Positions 37,484-49,657 of a stretch of 64,000 bases of DNA are shown here, piece by piece; position 1 is the first letter of the stretch, and every line of letters starts with the position of its first letter. Made by a program: the position numbers and the translations under genes. The notes under the pieces are model-generated. The model made no database searches. It worked only from the letters and a program-made list of their open reading frames with translations, and was not told where the DNA came from. Origin of the DNA: Tetracladium setigerum (taxonomy: Eukaryota; Ascomycota; Leotiomycetes; Helotiales); the NCBI GenBank assembly GCA_031472005.1, contig PZJY01000010.1, positions 310,001-374,000 of the forward strand. The letters are read 5' to 3'.

Positions 37484-39473
37484 ATAGTTATCCAACTTAT
37501 AAGCTTACCTTACCAGTTATTCAAGCTGTCATTCAGGAGCCACCACCACCACCTCCTCCTCCTCCTCCTCGTGTCTACGGCACCCTCCCTCCTGGTCCAG
37601 TTATTTCCTCTCGGCATCATCTCCCGAACCCGGCTTTTCCAACACCCACTACTACTACTCCTCCCCTCCCCATTCTCCCAGAGTAGAGAGCTGCAGCGAC
37701 GCGGGGTTTGATCATTCTTAATTACCGCATCACTTTGAGTCTTCACGCGTGTCAACAACGTCGCAACTCCATCTTCGCGAACGTTGATTTTAGCAGCGCG
37801 CGCGGATATATCCCAGAGACCTTACCACATCGGGGGACCCTAGGGATCTGCTTTGCTCCCCGCGGAAGCTGGACGCTGTACCGGTGAACCTGTCAGCGCA
37901 CACACATCTACTCCATCTAAGCGCACCAGACAAGCCGCCCAAGAAAAGGGGCTTTCGTGGTGGTCCGGGACTGCTCCAGCGCGTTGCAATATCAGCCAAG
38001 CTACCAGGTTACTGCGCTTTGTTCACCACAGTGGGCGGTTGACGGTTGACGGCTACTCCCTGTGCTCGGAGTGATCAGAACGTAAATAAGCAAGCTTGAT
38101 CGCTGCAGCACTGGACGCATACTAAACTGCTCCGAGATTGAAGAGTTTATCACCTTCCTACTCCTAGCTTACCTACCTGAAGGTAGACCGCACGCACTGC
38201 AAGCCTAGTGATAACAGCTCTTTGAATTTCATTGCTGCTGACGGTTCTATCTATCTCTTCTCTTTCAAATTCTCACATTCTGCTCTTGCGGTCAGTGTCA
38301 TTTCCACCAACATCCCAAAACATTAAACCGAACATACCTTGAGATCGACGCATGCCTGCCCGTGCCAGGAGCCCCTGACCCCGCTAACGTTGTTCCATCG
38401 CTTCCGGCCATTCTCGGGGCTTGCACGCTTTACTTCCAGGCTTGCTTCCTTGCTTGTGGGGTGCTGTGCTGCTGTACAAGGACCAAGAGCACTGCGAGCT
38501 GCAGCGATTACTTGCTTGTGCCTGGGATAAGAACAGACCAGTCTCGTGTGTGGATTATTACCGATCCCCGACGCCGTCGGCCGCTAGGAATTCCTTTGCC
38601 CCCCGTTTCCCTTTGCGCTTTCTCCCACTTACCTCCATCCCCATCCACACCACGTCTCTTTGAGAGATTGTGGGAGATCTTGAGGTTCAACGGCTGTTGT
38701 CCTCCTCCTAAACGTGTCGTGCTGCCCGTACTCGAGTCGAACGTCCCGAGTGTGTTGCTGAAAATTCGGGTTCCGGCCGAAAATCAGCCCTCAACTCGGA
38801 TCAAAGCTTCTAGCAACAACAACAAGCTTGTGCTCGCTTGTGCTTCGCGCTCCTCACAACCGAAACGACTATACCACGAGGAAAGATTGCGCAGGTCGTC
38901 TTTTCTGAGCGAATGAGATCGCATGAGACAAGAGCCAATGATTGATAGTAAGCACAGCCGATCCCCCCTCCCCCCTATTCATATTCCTGCTACTATGGTC
39001 GATGCTCAGCGACTTGCAGTTTTGCACTGGCATCGCAGTAAAATGAGGACGCAAGTGCGTAGCCCGGTAATAACTGACTTATGTCTTTGCAATTCCTTTG
39101 TCGACCCATTTCCATTCTGGTTCTGGCTTTGTGCATCCTTGACTGCCCGCCAATTGGCCCAAGTCTGGCTGCGTACAGGTTCAAGTTTATTATCAAACTT
39201 GCGCTTCAAGTTTGAGAGCTGCTTCCATGTGCAACAACATGAGGTGCTCGCTCTTAGCTACGTAGGTCGTTGGCCAGCGGCCATCGTGCTGCAAGGGTTT
39301 TGCCACATTCTTCAAAAAACACGACCCCTCCCTCCTCGTCAACCTCTTCTTCCTCTTCCTCGTCGTCCTCCACCACCCATCCACCAATTGATATCTCTCT
39401 CTCCCCCATTACCGTCGTTCCCTTCTATTTCGCCTCTCCTGCAACTCGTCAAGCTACCAGGCTGACGCTAACC

Positions 39474-39551
39474 ATGAACCAGTTCACAATCCTCCAACCT
39501 TCTCACCCAGTCACTTCATGGGATCACAGTCTAATAACATTCAAGAACTAA
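39474..39551 (+). other. Short ORF overlapping the vib-1-like start
   Basis: Twenty-five codons from ATG 39474 (context ACCATGA, with A at -3) to TAA 39549-39551, overlapping out of frame the downstream ATG at 39518 (context TTCATGG). It may be an upstream ORF that limits translation. Alternatively its start (MNQFTILQPSHPVTSW) is the true N-terminus and one base is missing near 39530. Confidence 0.5.
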
Positions 39552-41833
39552 GCTCGTTGTCTGCTCACTCACCAGCTCTCATTATCGGATCCGAAGAGCC
39601 TGACAGCTCGTCAAGCCAAGATTTCGTCCATCTTTCACACTCTCAACCCTCTGATATGGGGCTTCGATACATGACACTGAACCCTTCAGATGATGTTCGG
39701 TAAGTCGCCCTGATCTATTCATTGGTCTGCTGTGTTTTCGTGAAGTCCCGACAAGCCACTGCATTTAGGCACGAGGCAGCCTGTGAGCAGCCTCTCCACT
39801 CTCAGCGACCCTTTATCGCGGCTGTCCTCCTGCCAGCGCTTGAGCCCCCCGAGATGTTCGGGATGCCACGACGGTGCTTTTCTGGCAACTTGGCTAACCG
39901 TTGTACGAGCCTGAGATCCGTCTGTCAAACCATTCATGAGAGGAATTTCGATCACGCGAGGTAGTCTCCGCTCTCAGTGCCACCGAATGTTGTTGAGTTG
40001 GCTGTCCTACCCAAATTTAGGACTGCTTGGGCAGCTGTACCTAGTTTGAGAGCAACGGCTCTCTATACAACCTTAGCTGTTGTCGCACCTCAAAATGAAA
40101 CAATGACTAACTGAATCATCAGCTTCCCTGATTCTGGAAACCACCCAAGCAGTCCAGAATCGTCAGTATCAAACTACGCACCGTCGTCATTATCCTTCTC
40201 GCCTTACACGCCCCTCTACCATCAGACTCTGACCGGCCCAACCTACACAAGCGGCGCGGGCAGCTACTATCACAATTCTGCGTACCTGTCGATGACAGAT
40301 AAGCAGCCACGACTGTCTTCCTTGTAAGTGATTTTCCCTTCTTGCATATCTGCCTCTTGTCCATCAAGCCATCAGATAGTAATGGCATATTTCTGTAGCA
40401 ACACTTCTTCTGGACTGGCACCACTTTCACGCTCTCCGGCACTACCGCATCCAGCTTCTCCAATTAGCGCGCGGGACTTATACACAGGTGCGACACCACA
40501 CCTTCGCCGCGCCTCAGATCTCCCTACCAGGTCTCCTTCACTTTCATCAACCTCAAGGGGCGTGCCTCTATCACCATCTTCAACGGGCGGATTCGCTAGC
40601 CCCACGAACATGGACAGTTCTCTGGGAGCAGCTTGTCCACCTCTCAATCCGACCGATGTCATTTATCAGCTTCAAACGGCCGAAGGTCAAATGTATAGAC
40701 CAGAGATCTATGGCCGAATTGACAAGGGCTTCTTTATGGCCGACAAGGATTGGACTTGCTACCGGAGAAATTATTTTTCTCTGAATTGTTCATACACAAT
40801 CCAACCTTCCATCCCCAATGCTAATATGACCCTGGTTGCGCAGCATGGCGGAGGCGGAGCATCTGGAGCTCCTGTTTACGCTTTTGCCATGTCAATATCA
40901 GCAGTCGTTGACGGGCACGATGGCAAGGCAATTGAACTTGTCCAACATACCCCGAAGCGAGACAAAGGCCCGCAACAAAAACCAGAACGAGTGACTCTGC
41001 AACCGCAACAACCTCGCCAGCATGGTGGGCTGTATGGTGGAGATAACAGTCTCGGTGGGTCCAGAGGAGGTCTTTACGACCCTCAAGGATTCAGCCCAAA
41101 TCCAAACCAACCATTTTCAAACGGCAACCCCCCTGCGACTGAAGCAATATTTGAACGCATCCAGTTCAAGAATGCGACAGCAAACAACGGAAAGAGACGA
41201 GCTGCTCAGCAATATTATCACATCATTGTGGAACTTTACGCCGATGTGGGTCAACACCACCCAGAACGCTGGGTCAAAATCGCGACCAGAATATCAGCTC
41301 AAATGGTTGTCCGAGGCAGATCCCCTGGACATTACCAAGGTGAGAGACGAGGAAGCAATGCCAGCTCTGGCCCAGGATCCGGAGGCGCAAGTGGTGGTGG
41401 ATCATACACCCCAGGTAGCATTTCCAGAACTCCGAACGACATGGGAATGGGCGGCTCTTCTTCTCTCAATCAAGGCTCTTCTTACGGTAGTGGATATGAT
41501 GGCAGATCGAACCACTATCGTTCAAATATCCCTCCTCTTCAGGTTCCTCTAGAACCAATCATGTCGGCTGAGCAAGCAAAGACCATCACAGACTCCCCCG
41601 ACTATCTCTATTTCCCGCACACTATTTACGAAGGCAATGAATCACGATGGCAACCACCCCGCCTCTCAGAATACACATCTTCAAAGGTCAAAACAGAGTA
41701 CTCTGGTGGATACCTGCCAAGCATGAACAGCAATGAATCCGTGGGTCGGCCTTGTGGGAGGTGGGAAGCATTCCACGATTCGAAAGGCTTGTTTCCCACC
41801 GCTTTGATACAGCAGGAGATGAACATTACTTGA
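39518..41833 (+). CDS. vib-1: NDT80-family transcription factor, VIB-1/XprG type
   Basis: Regulator of the PhoG/VIB-1/XprG class, which in other moulds controls secreted proteases, starvation responses and heterokaryon-incompatibility cell death. Exons: 39518-39699, 40123-40323, 40399-41833; GT-AG with matching phases; 605 residues from this ATG. The N-terminal ~190 residues are Ser/Pro-rich. The NDT80/PhoG DNA-binding domain lies at ~195-435 (MYRPEIYGRIDKGFFMADKD; WTCYRRNYFSLNCSYT; FERIQFKNATANNGKRRAAQ; RWVKIATRISAQMVVRGRSP). A Gly/Ser-rich and Gln/Pro-rich tail ends in a conserved-looking CGRWEAFHDSKGLFPTAL. Intron 1 is long (423 bases). The start is uncertain because of the overlapping short ORF. 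A long regulatory region precedes it. Confidence 0.9.
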
Positions 41834-44800
41834 GCGATGAATACCATCATCAATACCTTCTGCTCTCTCATTCTCAGAGCGTCCAAAAAACTTACATTTT
41901 TCCGGTCCGACTTTTTTCTTTTACACTTGTTATTTGTTACACAAGCAGACATCGAGGCGGCGCAGGTTGGAACTGGTACGGGAAATCACACAGGAAGACA
42001 CGGCGTGAGGATATGATACCCTGTTTTTCTGGAATTTTATATGACTGAGAGAAAGGGAAAAAATCTCTCTTTCAAACACGGCATTTGAAACCATATCAAA
42101 TCATTGGGATTGGAATTGGGTTGGGAAAGGGACGGAAAGGGATTATGGTAGATAAAAGTCACTCGACAATCTTTTACGATCCATCGCTCTCGCGGCCATC
42201 CAACAACGATTGAAGAAGAGTGGAAAGGAAAGGAACACGAAAAGAAATTCACTAGGAAGATGATTTCTAGGGCGAAATTTGTTGGCCTTTGTTTCCCTTG
42301 TACACGCGGGATGGGGAATGGAATTGAATGGATGAACCTGGGGTTTAGCTGTTGTTTGTTTTTTTCACTACTCGGCGAAATTAGAGCTTCACATGTTGTT
42401 GTTTTTAACTCTTTCTTCTTCTTCTTTTTGAGGCTTTTTCTTTTTCTTTTTCTTTTTTTCTTTGGGCTTTTGTCCTTTGATTCTTCTTTTTGGGAGGGGC
42501 AGTTGTTTATTCTCACCTCCCTAGGACCCTCATCTACCTATCTACTCTACTTTTTATAGGGCGACAAAACCAAATTATACCTATCACTTTTACTAATCTC
42601 TGTTCTGAGTTGTGATTCTTAAGTTCTTTAGAGCTCTCTTTGCTGGGACGATGTGATGATCTTTGAAATCCTTTTTTTGTTTCCCTTCTTTGCCTATGTT
42701 CATTTCATTCTTTGTTACGATTCAATTCTAGGTGGAGGGGGTTTTTCAGAAAAAGTTAAGATGGGAATGGGATGGGATGGGACGAATAGTGAAAAGGGAG
42801 GAAACAAGAACACACAGGATATAATAAAAACAAGTAAATGCATAATGCAAAATCTGATACTGTACACCGACTTACTGGCCCTATCGTACAAGTGATTCCC
42901 ATGGCACTCCTATACGTATCTACGATTACATCTAAAGAAAGGCCCTTTTGAAGGGAAAAGGAGCAGCGAGCCTTTATTAGAAAGAATGCCAGACCGCCTA
43001 TATAAAGAGGGGTTATCGGCTGTCATATGACAGCCAACGATCGAAACTATCTAATTAAGTAATGATCATGCAAAAAAAAAACATCGAAAAATCCTCCACC
43101 GAAAGTACCAGCACAGTTTGCACCTTGTCGCAATTGATGGGGGTTTTTGGTTGGGGTTGGGTGTTGGGATTTGTTGGGATTGAAAATGTATTGGTAAGGT
43201 GGGATGGAAGAATGGGATGAGGCATGGGATGGAAGAATGAAAAAAAAAAAAAAAAAAAAAGGAGGAAGAATTTAAGGGAAAGCAAAGGGAAGGGAAAGAA
43301 AGGGATGAGAGTGGGGTTGATGTGGTATGGGGAGGATTCGAAATAAAAATTGGGGGATGAATAGTCTGGACTTTAGTTTTGTGTTCTGGGGATTGGAGGA
43401 TTCTCGTAATATGATTGAGATTAATGGGAGGTTATAGCTGTATTATTCCATCCCATCCGTGCTATTCTTACCTAGATTAGCTAATAATTTCATATTTCCC
43501 AAGTCGAAAAATCGCAGATTCCCTTTTGATGTTCTGACATTCGATTATTCTACGTTTGGATTTGTTATCTACCTTAATGTGAAAGCGAAGGAATTAGCAA
43601 AGGGGCATTGGATAGATAGATATAGTAGTGAATTGTCAAAAAGGGAAGAAACTGTTATTACATCGGTTTTAAATATTAGAAATTTGACTATTTAATTGTC
43701 GGTCTTATCTCTCTTGGTCTGATTGTTATTTTTGGATGTTTTTTCCTTTGGTTTTCCGATTAGTTGTTCAGTTACGTCGTGCTTGATCCTGGCTTTCGTC
43801 CTAGTTTTGTTTGAAAATGCGAGAAAAAAAGATTGAAATTGATACTGGCAGTTCTTCATTTCTCTCAATTTTTCTAGAAGATGTTAGACTTTTGGTATTG
43901 AAGTCAGGAACTGAAGTATGATGTTGTTTGTATTGATCACGTGGTAAGAAACTTATTGATGAATTTCTGACACTTTTTTTTTTATCATGTCGTTAATAAA
44001 AATAGTGTCGTTTGATCGATATATTTCAAGTCTGCTTATTTTATTTGTTAGTTGAAATATTGTTTCTTACTGTACTGGTTATACTGTGCCGGGGAGTGGA
44101 TCGGAGACTTTAGACAGATGAGGATGTATTGATATTCCAATAGTCCATTTCGTTTCTTCTCGCCCAAACCGTCAATCAATCCCAAGAAAGTATGATTAAT
44201 CCCCGCCGGTCATTTTATGCGCCCGCGCGTGCGTGTGTGTATGAGAGTATTGACCAAAAAACGTCGTGTTACACAACCTCTCTCGACCCGTTCCTCGTTT
44301 ATACACCTCCCAATCATATTTTCTCCGATTCCGAGTTCGCTTCTAGAAATGATTTTCAAGGCGCATGAGTTGGAATTTTTGGGAAGGGGGGTTTTAAGTT
44401 GGCCGTTTTTGGAAGTGGAGGGGAATGGAGGGGTTCATCCGTATGCTTGCTTGCCCGCTGGTGGTGGTACTTGTATATGTAAGGGGGAGGAGAGGTGATT
44501 CGTGTGTGGGGGTGGTAGGTTAGAGTTAATTCAGTGGCTAGTAAGGGATATGAGAGGTATGATGCGGTGGGTTAGGTCGATTAGGGATGTGTGTCGTCGT
44601 GAGCGGGACAGGAAGAAGTAAGGAAGGATAAAAGTACTGCACATCGATCATTGATTGACCTGACCAACCGGACATTTTTGAACTAGTTTGGGGTTTTTGG
44701 TTTTTCGAGAATCGAGGGGACCGTGGACGGGACGATCTCTGTGCTGTACCAATGCTGTGCATGTGCTGTACAGAACTGTTGCAGTGCAGGATGCTCATTC

Positions 44801-46079
44801 TTTGTTCTGGGCTTGATCGTGGAAATTCTTTAAGTGGAGCGAGGCAGCCACCACCTTTGATGGTAGCATAATCTCGTATTTATATGGATGGGATTGGTCG
44901 GGTCTAGATTTGTACGAATTGGGATGGGGATGTGAGATTGCGTAGTGCTCTGAAGTTGGCATTGATAGTGGAGGATAGGGATGACAATGGGGATGACGTA
45001 TAGATGGTGATGATCAAATGTGAATTATCAGCACCATCTATCTTTCAATGCACCTCGATCCCACATCATTGATCATCCTGGCCGTTCCGGGGAGGCGGAC
45101 ATCGGACAATAACCGTGTATTGACGGGTTTAGTCCGTCAATATGATGACAATGAACATGGGGGTAAGGAAAAACAATCTAAATGCGGAGGTAGCATTGAC
45201 TAAGGGGGACTGCTAACTTTTAATGAGGTAGGTGGATGGGAATTTGGCGTGTGAATTGGAAATCAATCGGGAGTTTTAATACGTGGCTGGAGGATTTGAA
45301 TATCTTGTTTAGGAGAAAGGTGAGCCTAGTCATACAACTGGGTCCATTGGTTCTGATGTTATGGATTGGAATTATCTTTACTCAGTTTTATAATTAAAAG
45401 ATTTTCGCGACCAGTACATCCTGACTGAGTGGGTAGGAAAGAGCTTGTGCGGTATTGTTTCAATGAACAAAAGTTTGAATGCTTTGCAGCTTGTGAGAAC
45501 GAGAGTTTAGATTCATGCGGAATCATATCCTTGGGACTCTGATCAGTACCCTCATTCTCTCTGGTTCTGTTGAGTAACTTGTTTATGCTGGCACTGGGAA
45601 TAGTGTAGTTTGATATATTTTGTTTATTTACTTTTTTGAACTGTCAACCGAGCTCAAATCAGACCTTCTTCCGGTAAAGACTTTCCCATTCTTATGTGAG
45701 ACTATTGGCTGATGCTTTAATGAACATTTTACTACAAATATAATTACTGGATTAGTTTGTATTCACTGCTAGCAGATCTACTATTGAGTGTCGTTGGGCT
45801 GACTAAGAAGTCATATTGATAATGAGGTATAGTCTTCGGCTATCTAAATGAAGCGACACCAAAACAATACAATTCTGCGAGATACTGTCAACAAGCTATG
45901 AGTCTTAATCAGAGAGATATATTTTATTTCGATAGCTGTTGAAAAAAAGGCATGAGTATGCTTAATTCAGTACATCGTGACCTTCTTCAGAAAACAACCC
46001 CGCATTCCCCCTTTTGGTCATTGAAAAGGTGATCAATCCACTACTACTTCGAACTTTGTAACCATCGATTCTCTTATTG
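41834..46079. other. Long intergenic region
   Basis: 4.2 kb with no recognisable gene. Contains T-rich tracts (42410-42470), GGGATGGAAGAATG-type direct repeats before a poly-A run (43200-43260) and AT-rich stretches after 43900. All open frames are short and without domains. Confidence 0.5.
43240..43260. repeat. A21 homopolymer
   Basis: Uninterrupted run of 21 A, preceded by two copies of GGGATGGAAGAATG separated by about 13 bases. Confidence 0.9.
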
Positions 46080-46680
46080 CATGTCGCAGGGAGCCACACA
46101 AAATTTTCTTGTCAGATATGCTAGCCATACGCTAGCAGGTAAGAATAGAAACTCTTTGTTCTATTACTTTGCATTCCGCCTTTGTTCCAAATTTTGGCCC
46201 CCGTTCTTTCACCGCTTTACTTGAACTTATTTTTTTTTGTTGCGAATCGCAGCCAGTCATATAAGGATATTTCTTCATTTAAACTAGGAATACACTAGCA
46301 AGTGATGAAATATAAGTACTTCAACTTCGCGCCCGTTCCCGGCAACACTTACTATTTATCCGGTGGCATCTTTGCCAGCCTATATTCGAATTCCTTCCCT
46401 TCATTTCACTTTACTTGAACTTGCCAAAACTTTTGTTGCAAGCCACCTGCAATATAGAGCTCGTTTACCGGGAACGCTAGCAAGAAGCTAGCCGCCGATG
46501 TGGATCTACCTCTGCCTGACAGCATTCGTGACCTCACTTCGTCGCTCGTCGGCCCGCCTCCGTCCGTCCCCTCACTTCAGCCTAACTTTGCATGATAGTT
46601 TTTTGTTGCAAGTCGCATCCGCCAATATAGAGGCCGCCTATCGGAAACGCTAGCAAGACGCTAGCGACTAGGCGAGATGT
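46080..46680. repeat. Four diverged ~163-193-base tandem units with paired GCTAGC boxes
   Basis: Each unit ends in two palindromic GCTAGC boxes exactly 11 bases apart: 46120/46131, 46476/46487, 46649/46660, and a decayed pair ACTAGG/ACTAGC at 46283/46294. Upstream of the pair, units share GTTGCAAG/GTTGCGAA and, in the last two, CAATATAGAG and a CGGGAACGCTAGCAAGA-type core. CTTTACTTGAACTT occurs in two units about 195 bases apart. Function unknown. Confidence 0.75.
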
Positions 46681-46793
46681 TGAGGGGAAATTATTCAGAA
46701 TAGGCACATGAACTAAATCATTCTGATGCTCTCTTTCCGGCGAATGCGATGGCCCGTATGTTATTATCATTTGCCCTAACCCCATGGAGATTT

Positions 46794-49657
46794 CTACCCA
46801 GAGGGCCTCTTAAAGACCGGCAACACTCCCGAGGAACTCCAAAATAACGACAAAAGTAGCCCAACAGCCGTGAAAGGTATCGCTGCATTCTGCAAATCCC
46901 CAGGATGTCGAACCTGCCACCAAGCCCAGAACCCGAATGGCCCAGCAAAGATGATCAAATGATACAACATCATAAGAACAAAAGAGATGGAGTTCTGTGC
47001 TTGCAGGCCCCATGCAGCTTCTCTGGTGCCAACTTTTAGTTCGAATGCTGCCTTGCGCTTGGGGATGCGTTCGAGTGCTTCCATGCCGCTGGGCGGTTCT
47101 ATGCAGTCGTGGAATCGGGAGAAGAGACAAGAGGGTTTGCACGATGAAAATGCTAGTTCAAATTCGTGGGAAGAATTGGGGGGAGGTCGGCGTCTGGTGG
47201 TCGAGGTCTGTATTCGTAATTGGGATCGGTGGGGATTTCATTTTTTGTGTATATTACTCGATCTGCTCTCAGTTTTTCGAACTATTTTGTTGCAATCAGT
47301 CTCAGTTCTTCCGTCTCTCTGTTCAAGGAAGTAATGCACCGATTGCGAAAAGAAGTTTAACTTACCCTGACGAAGTCACAATGGCTGAGTTGCCATATTG
47401 AGAACCAACATCTTAGATACCCGCGGTGTTTTTTATATTGTTGCTGAAGCTCTTGAAAGAACAGACCATCGTCATTCAGCGATGCGACATCGATCTGTGC
47501 CATTTCTAGCGTCCTTCTATTGCCTTTAACCCCAAAAAGCACGAACAACTCGTTAGTTAGGAGTGGGTTCATATTCACTCGGACGCTTTGAACTGTGGGC
47601 TGACCACGTCCGCTTCCGCGTGCAACAAAAGTGCTCCCAGCTGGGGCTTGCTTAACCACACTATTAATCGGTTTTAGCTCAATTGCGCCCTTATTTGCAA
47701 TCGTTGATGTTTTGGTACTCGTTCCTGCCCTTGAACCAGTCCCAGCTGTTTGGGTTACACCTCCATTGTTTCTTGCTATCCGTCGGCGACAGCAGAAATG
47801 ATCATTCACCGAACCCTCAGCTTTAGTTGCCACAAAATCTCGATACTGATCAATTTCGGATCTGGACAATTCGGCCCACAGGTGCTTTCCACAGTGCTAT
47901 TAAATTATCAGCAAGATACTCGTTGGTATGTAGATTGAGCTACATACGCATTTCCAGTTTAGACGAGCTTCGCCCTCTTTGAGATGACGCACTCGGGGCT
48001 GGAGAGGCCACCAATTCCAAGGTCCTAACGTCATATCTTCCGCGAAACATTTTAATTTATTGGATAACGAGTTGTCGTTGTTCTGATTGAACCAGATGTT
48101 TTCTTTGGGTATGGATAGCAGTGCTCGTTTAAGGGAGATGGATGATGGAGACGAATTCGAAATTCGGGGCAATGATGATGAGTTCTCTGAAGTATGCAGC
48201 TGTGAAAGAACCCAATGAATCAAATTTGTTCTTGCTGGAGAAAGTCGATTCCAGAAACGCCATCCGCCGGGTCGATGGGCAAAGTATAGTTGGTATGGTA
48301 TTATTCCTTCCTTGGCAATAGTCTGCTGGACACTCACAACAGTGGAGGCCATGATGGCAATGTTGCCAAAAGCGGAAAAGGTGATGAAAGCGGAGGCGAC
48401 GCGGTCTGTAGTATCGTATCCATAGAATGAGTGAATGAGCTGTGTGATACTTTGGGAGAACATAGGCGTTGATAGATCGTACATCCATGCGAAGTATTCT
48501 TTATCCACTGTAACTTCCCCCGTGGTGAGATAAATAAGTACGTCGAGGCAAAATAATGCTAGTAAGCAGGTGACTTTTACATTTGCATAGATTTCCAGTA
48601 TTTTCCCTCTTCTTCCACTCGCTGCGATGAGCGCATGGTTGTAGGCAGTGAAAGGCAATCCAAAGTGGAATAGAAAATTTGAGATATTAACCAAAAAGGT
48701 ACTTGAAACGTGATTTGGCTCTCGCTCCAATGCTCGACCTGGATCTAGCGGTAGTTGTATACGTGGAAGTGGGATAATTGCTTGAAAGCAGGTAACGAGG
48801 CCTACTGCCAATAGTATTGCCAGTTTCAAAGCAAGAGAGAATTTGTGTATCAAAATCGCGCCTCTTGCTTGGAAGTAAGTGATCATAAACGCAGGTATCA
48901 AGCCCAATACTGCGATGAAAGGAACAATTCGGTTGTCTGTGTTCGAGCCCCCAGTGGCGATCCAAACATGCGACACAAGAGATAGTAAGTTTGCTAACAT
49001 TTTGTGAAGTGCGAAGCCTGCGGTGACTATCATATACGTTGCTAAGAACCAGAATTTGTACAGGTTAAACTGCGAGCTGGAAGCTATTTTATCTCGCTTT
49101 CCGATCTGGTTAGTCAACACAGTATATTGCCCATCGCCCTTGCAGAAAGCATCAATTAGTACTCACATTTTTTACTCCACTTTCGTTGCGCCTGTAGTAA
49201 TCAACTAGAAACTGGTTGCATAAGAGTAAGGATGAGTGAAATGTAATGGACAACCAACTCAAAGCTGTTTCTAGAAAAGGGAGTATACCGCATCCTAGAA
49301 CAACCACCCCAGCTGCATAGTAGCTGAGAGTATGCTCTATGGTACACTTCTTGTCAATAGACAAGACAACAGAAAAGCCCTGTGCCACAAACGTGACAGG
49401 TGCTACCAATGATTAGTTCTTGCTTGCTCATAACCTTAAGCTTCATATTTGCACACGTACGTACCTATGATAAGACAAGTAAGTACAATAAGCCTGAATA
49501 TTCGGTGAACCGCTGGAGTCCTTTTCTTGTCAAAGTTCCCCCGATTTTTCATCTTGCTGTTCGATTCCATTGCTGATTCTCGGACGTGTTCTGACTCTTT
49601 GGCTGGGTGTAAGCGGTGGTCCGCTGGACTGGGACTGACCCTTCTTCGTGAAGACAT
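46794..49657 (-). CDS. Permease-like protein fused to a fungal Cys-rich/membrane module; one-base frameshift
   Basis: Exons: 49657-49465, 49402-49167, 49138-47948, 47896-47366, 47281-46794, all GT-AG; about 879 residues if one base is restored. Start ATG 49657; an upstream TTG at 49672 was not used. Residues ~50-400 hold about ten membrane spans in an order like APC-superfamily amino-acid permeases (FSAFGNIAIMASTVVSVQQT, then AKEGIIPYQLYFAHRPGG). The C-terminal half matches a fungus-specific module: WNWWPLQPRVRHLKEGEARL, a WKCHCGKHLW zinc-like box at the exon 3/4 junction, QELQQQYKKHRGYLRCWFS, SHCDFVRFEKL, CKPSCLFSRFHDC, RIPKRK, and two final spans (SFVLMMLYHLIIFAGPFGFW; AIPFTAVGLLLSLFW). The frame breaks in exon 5 between PPDADLPP and NSSHEFE, at the six-base C run on the coding strand (G run 47178-47183). 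Function unknown. Confidence 0.72.

Larger units (their letters stand above)
35401..39473. promoter_or_regulatory. Long leader/promoter-like region of the vib-1-like gene
   Basis: About 4 kb with CT, CA and CAG/CAA richness on the + strand: CT run 35408-35425, CCAT run ~35966-35996, CAG/CAA run ~36180-36212, CAG run ~37463-37483, CCA/CCT run ~37540-37570. Such composition is common in long 5' leaders of regulatory genes. Frames of up to 197 codons (36452-37045) are low-complexity and look non-coding, though they could be upstream ORFs. Whether the region is transcribed needs RNA evidence. Confidence 0.4.

Noticed and set aside
38362..38916. 184-codon frame upstream of the vib-1-like gene
   Set aside because: No domain; overlapping frames of similar length on the same strand.
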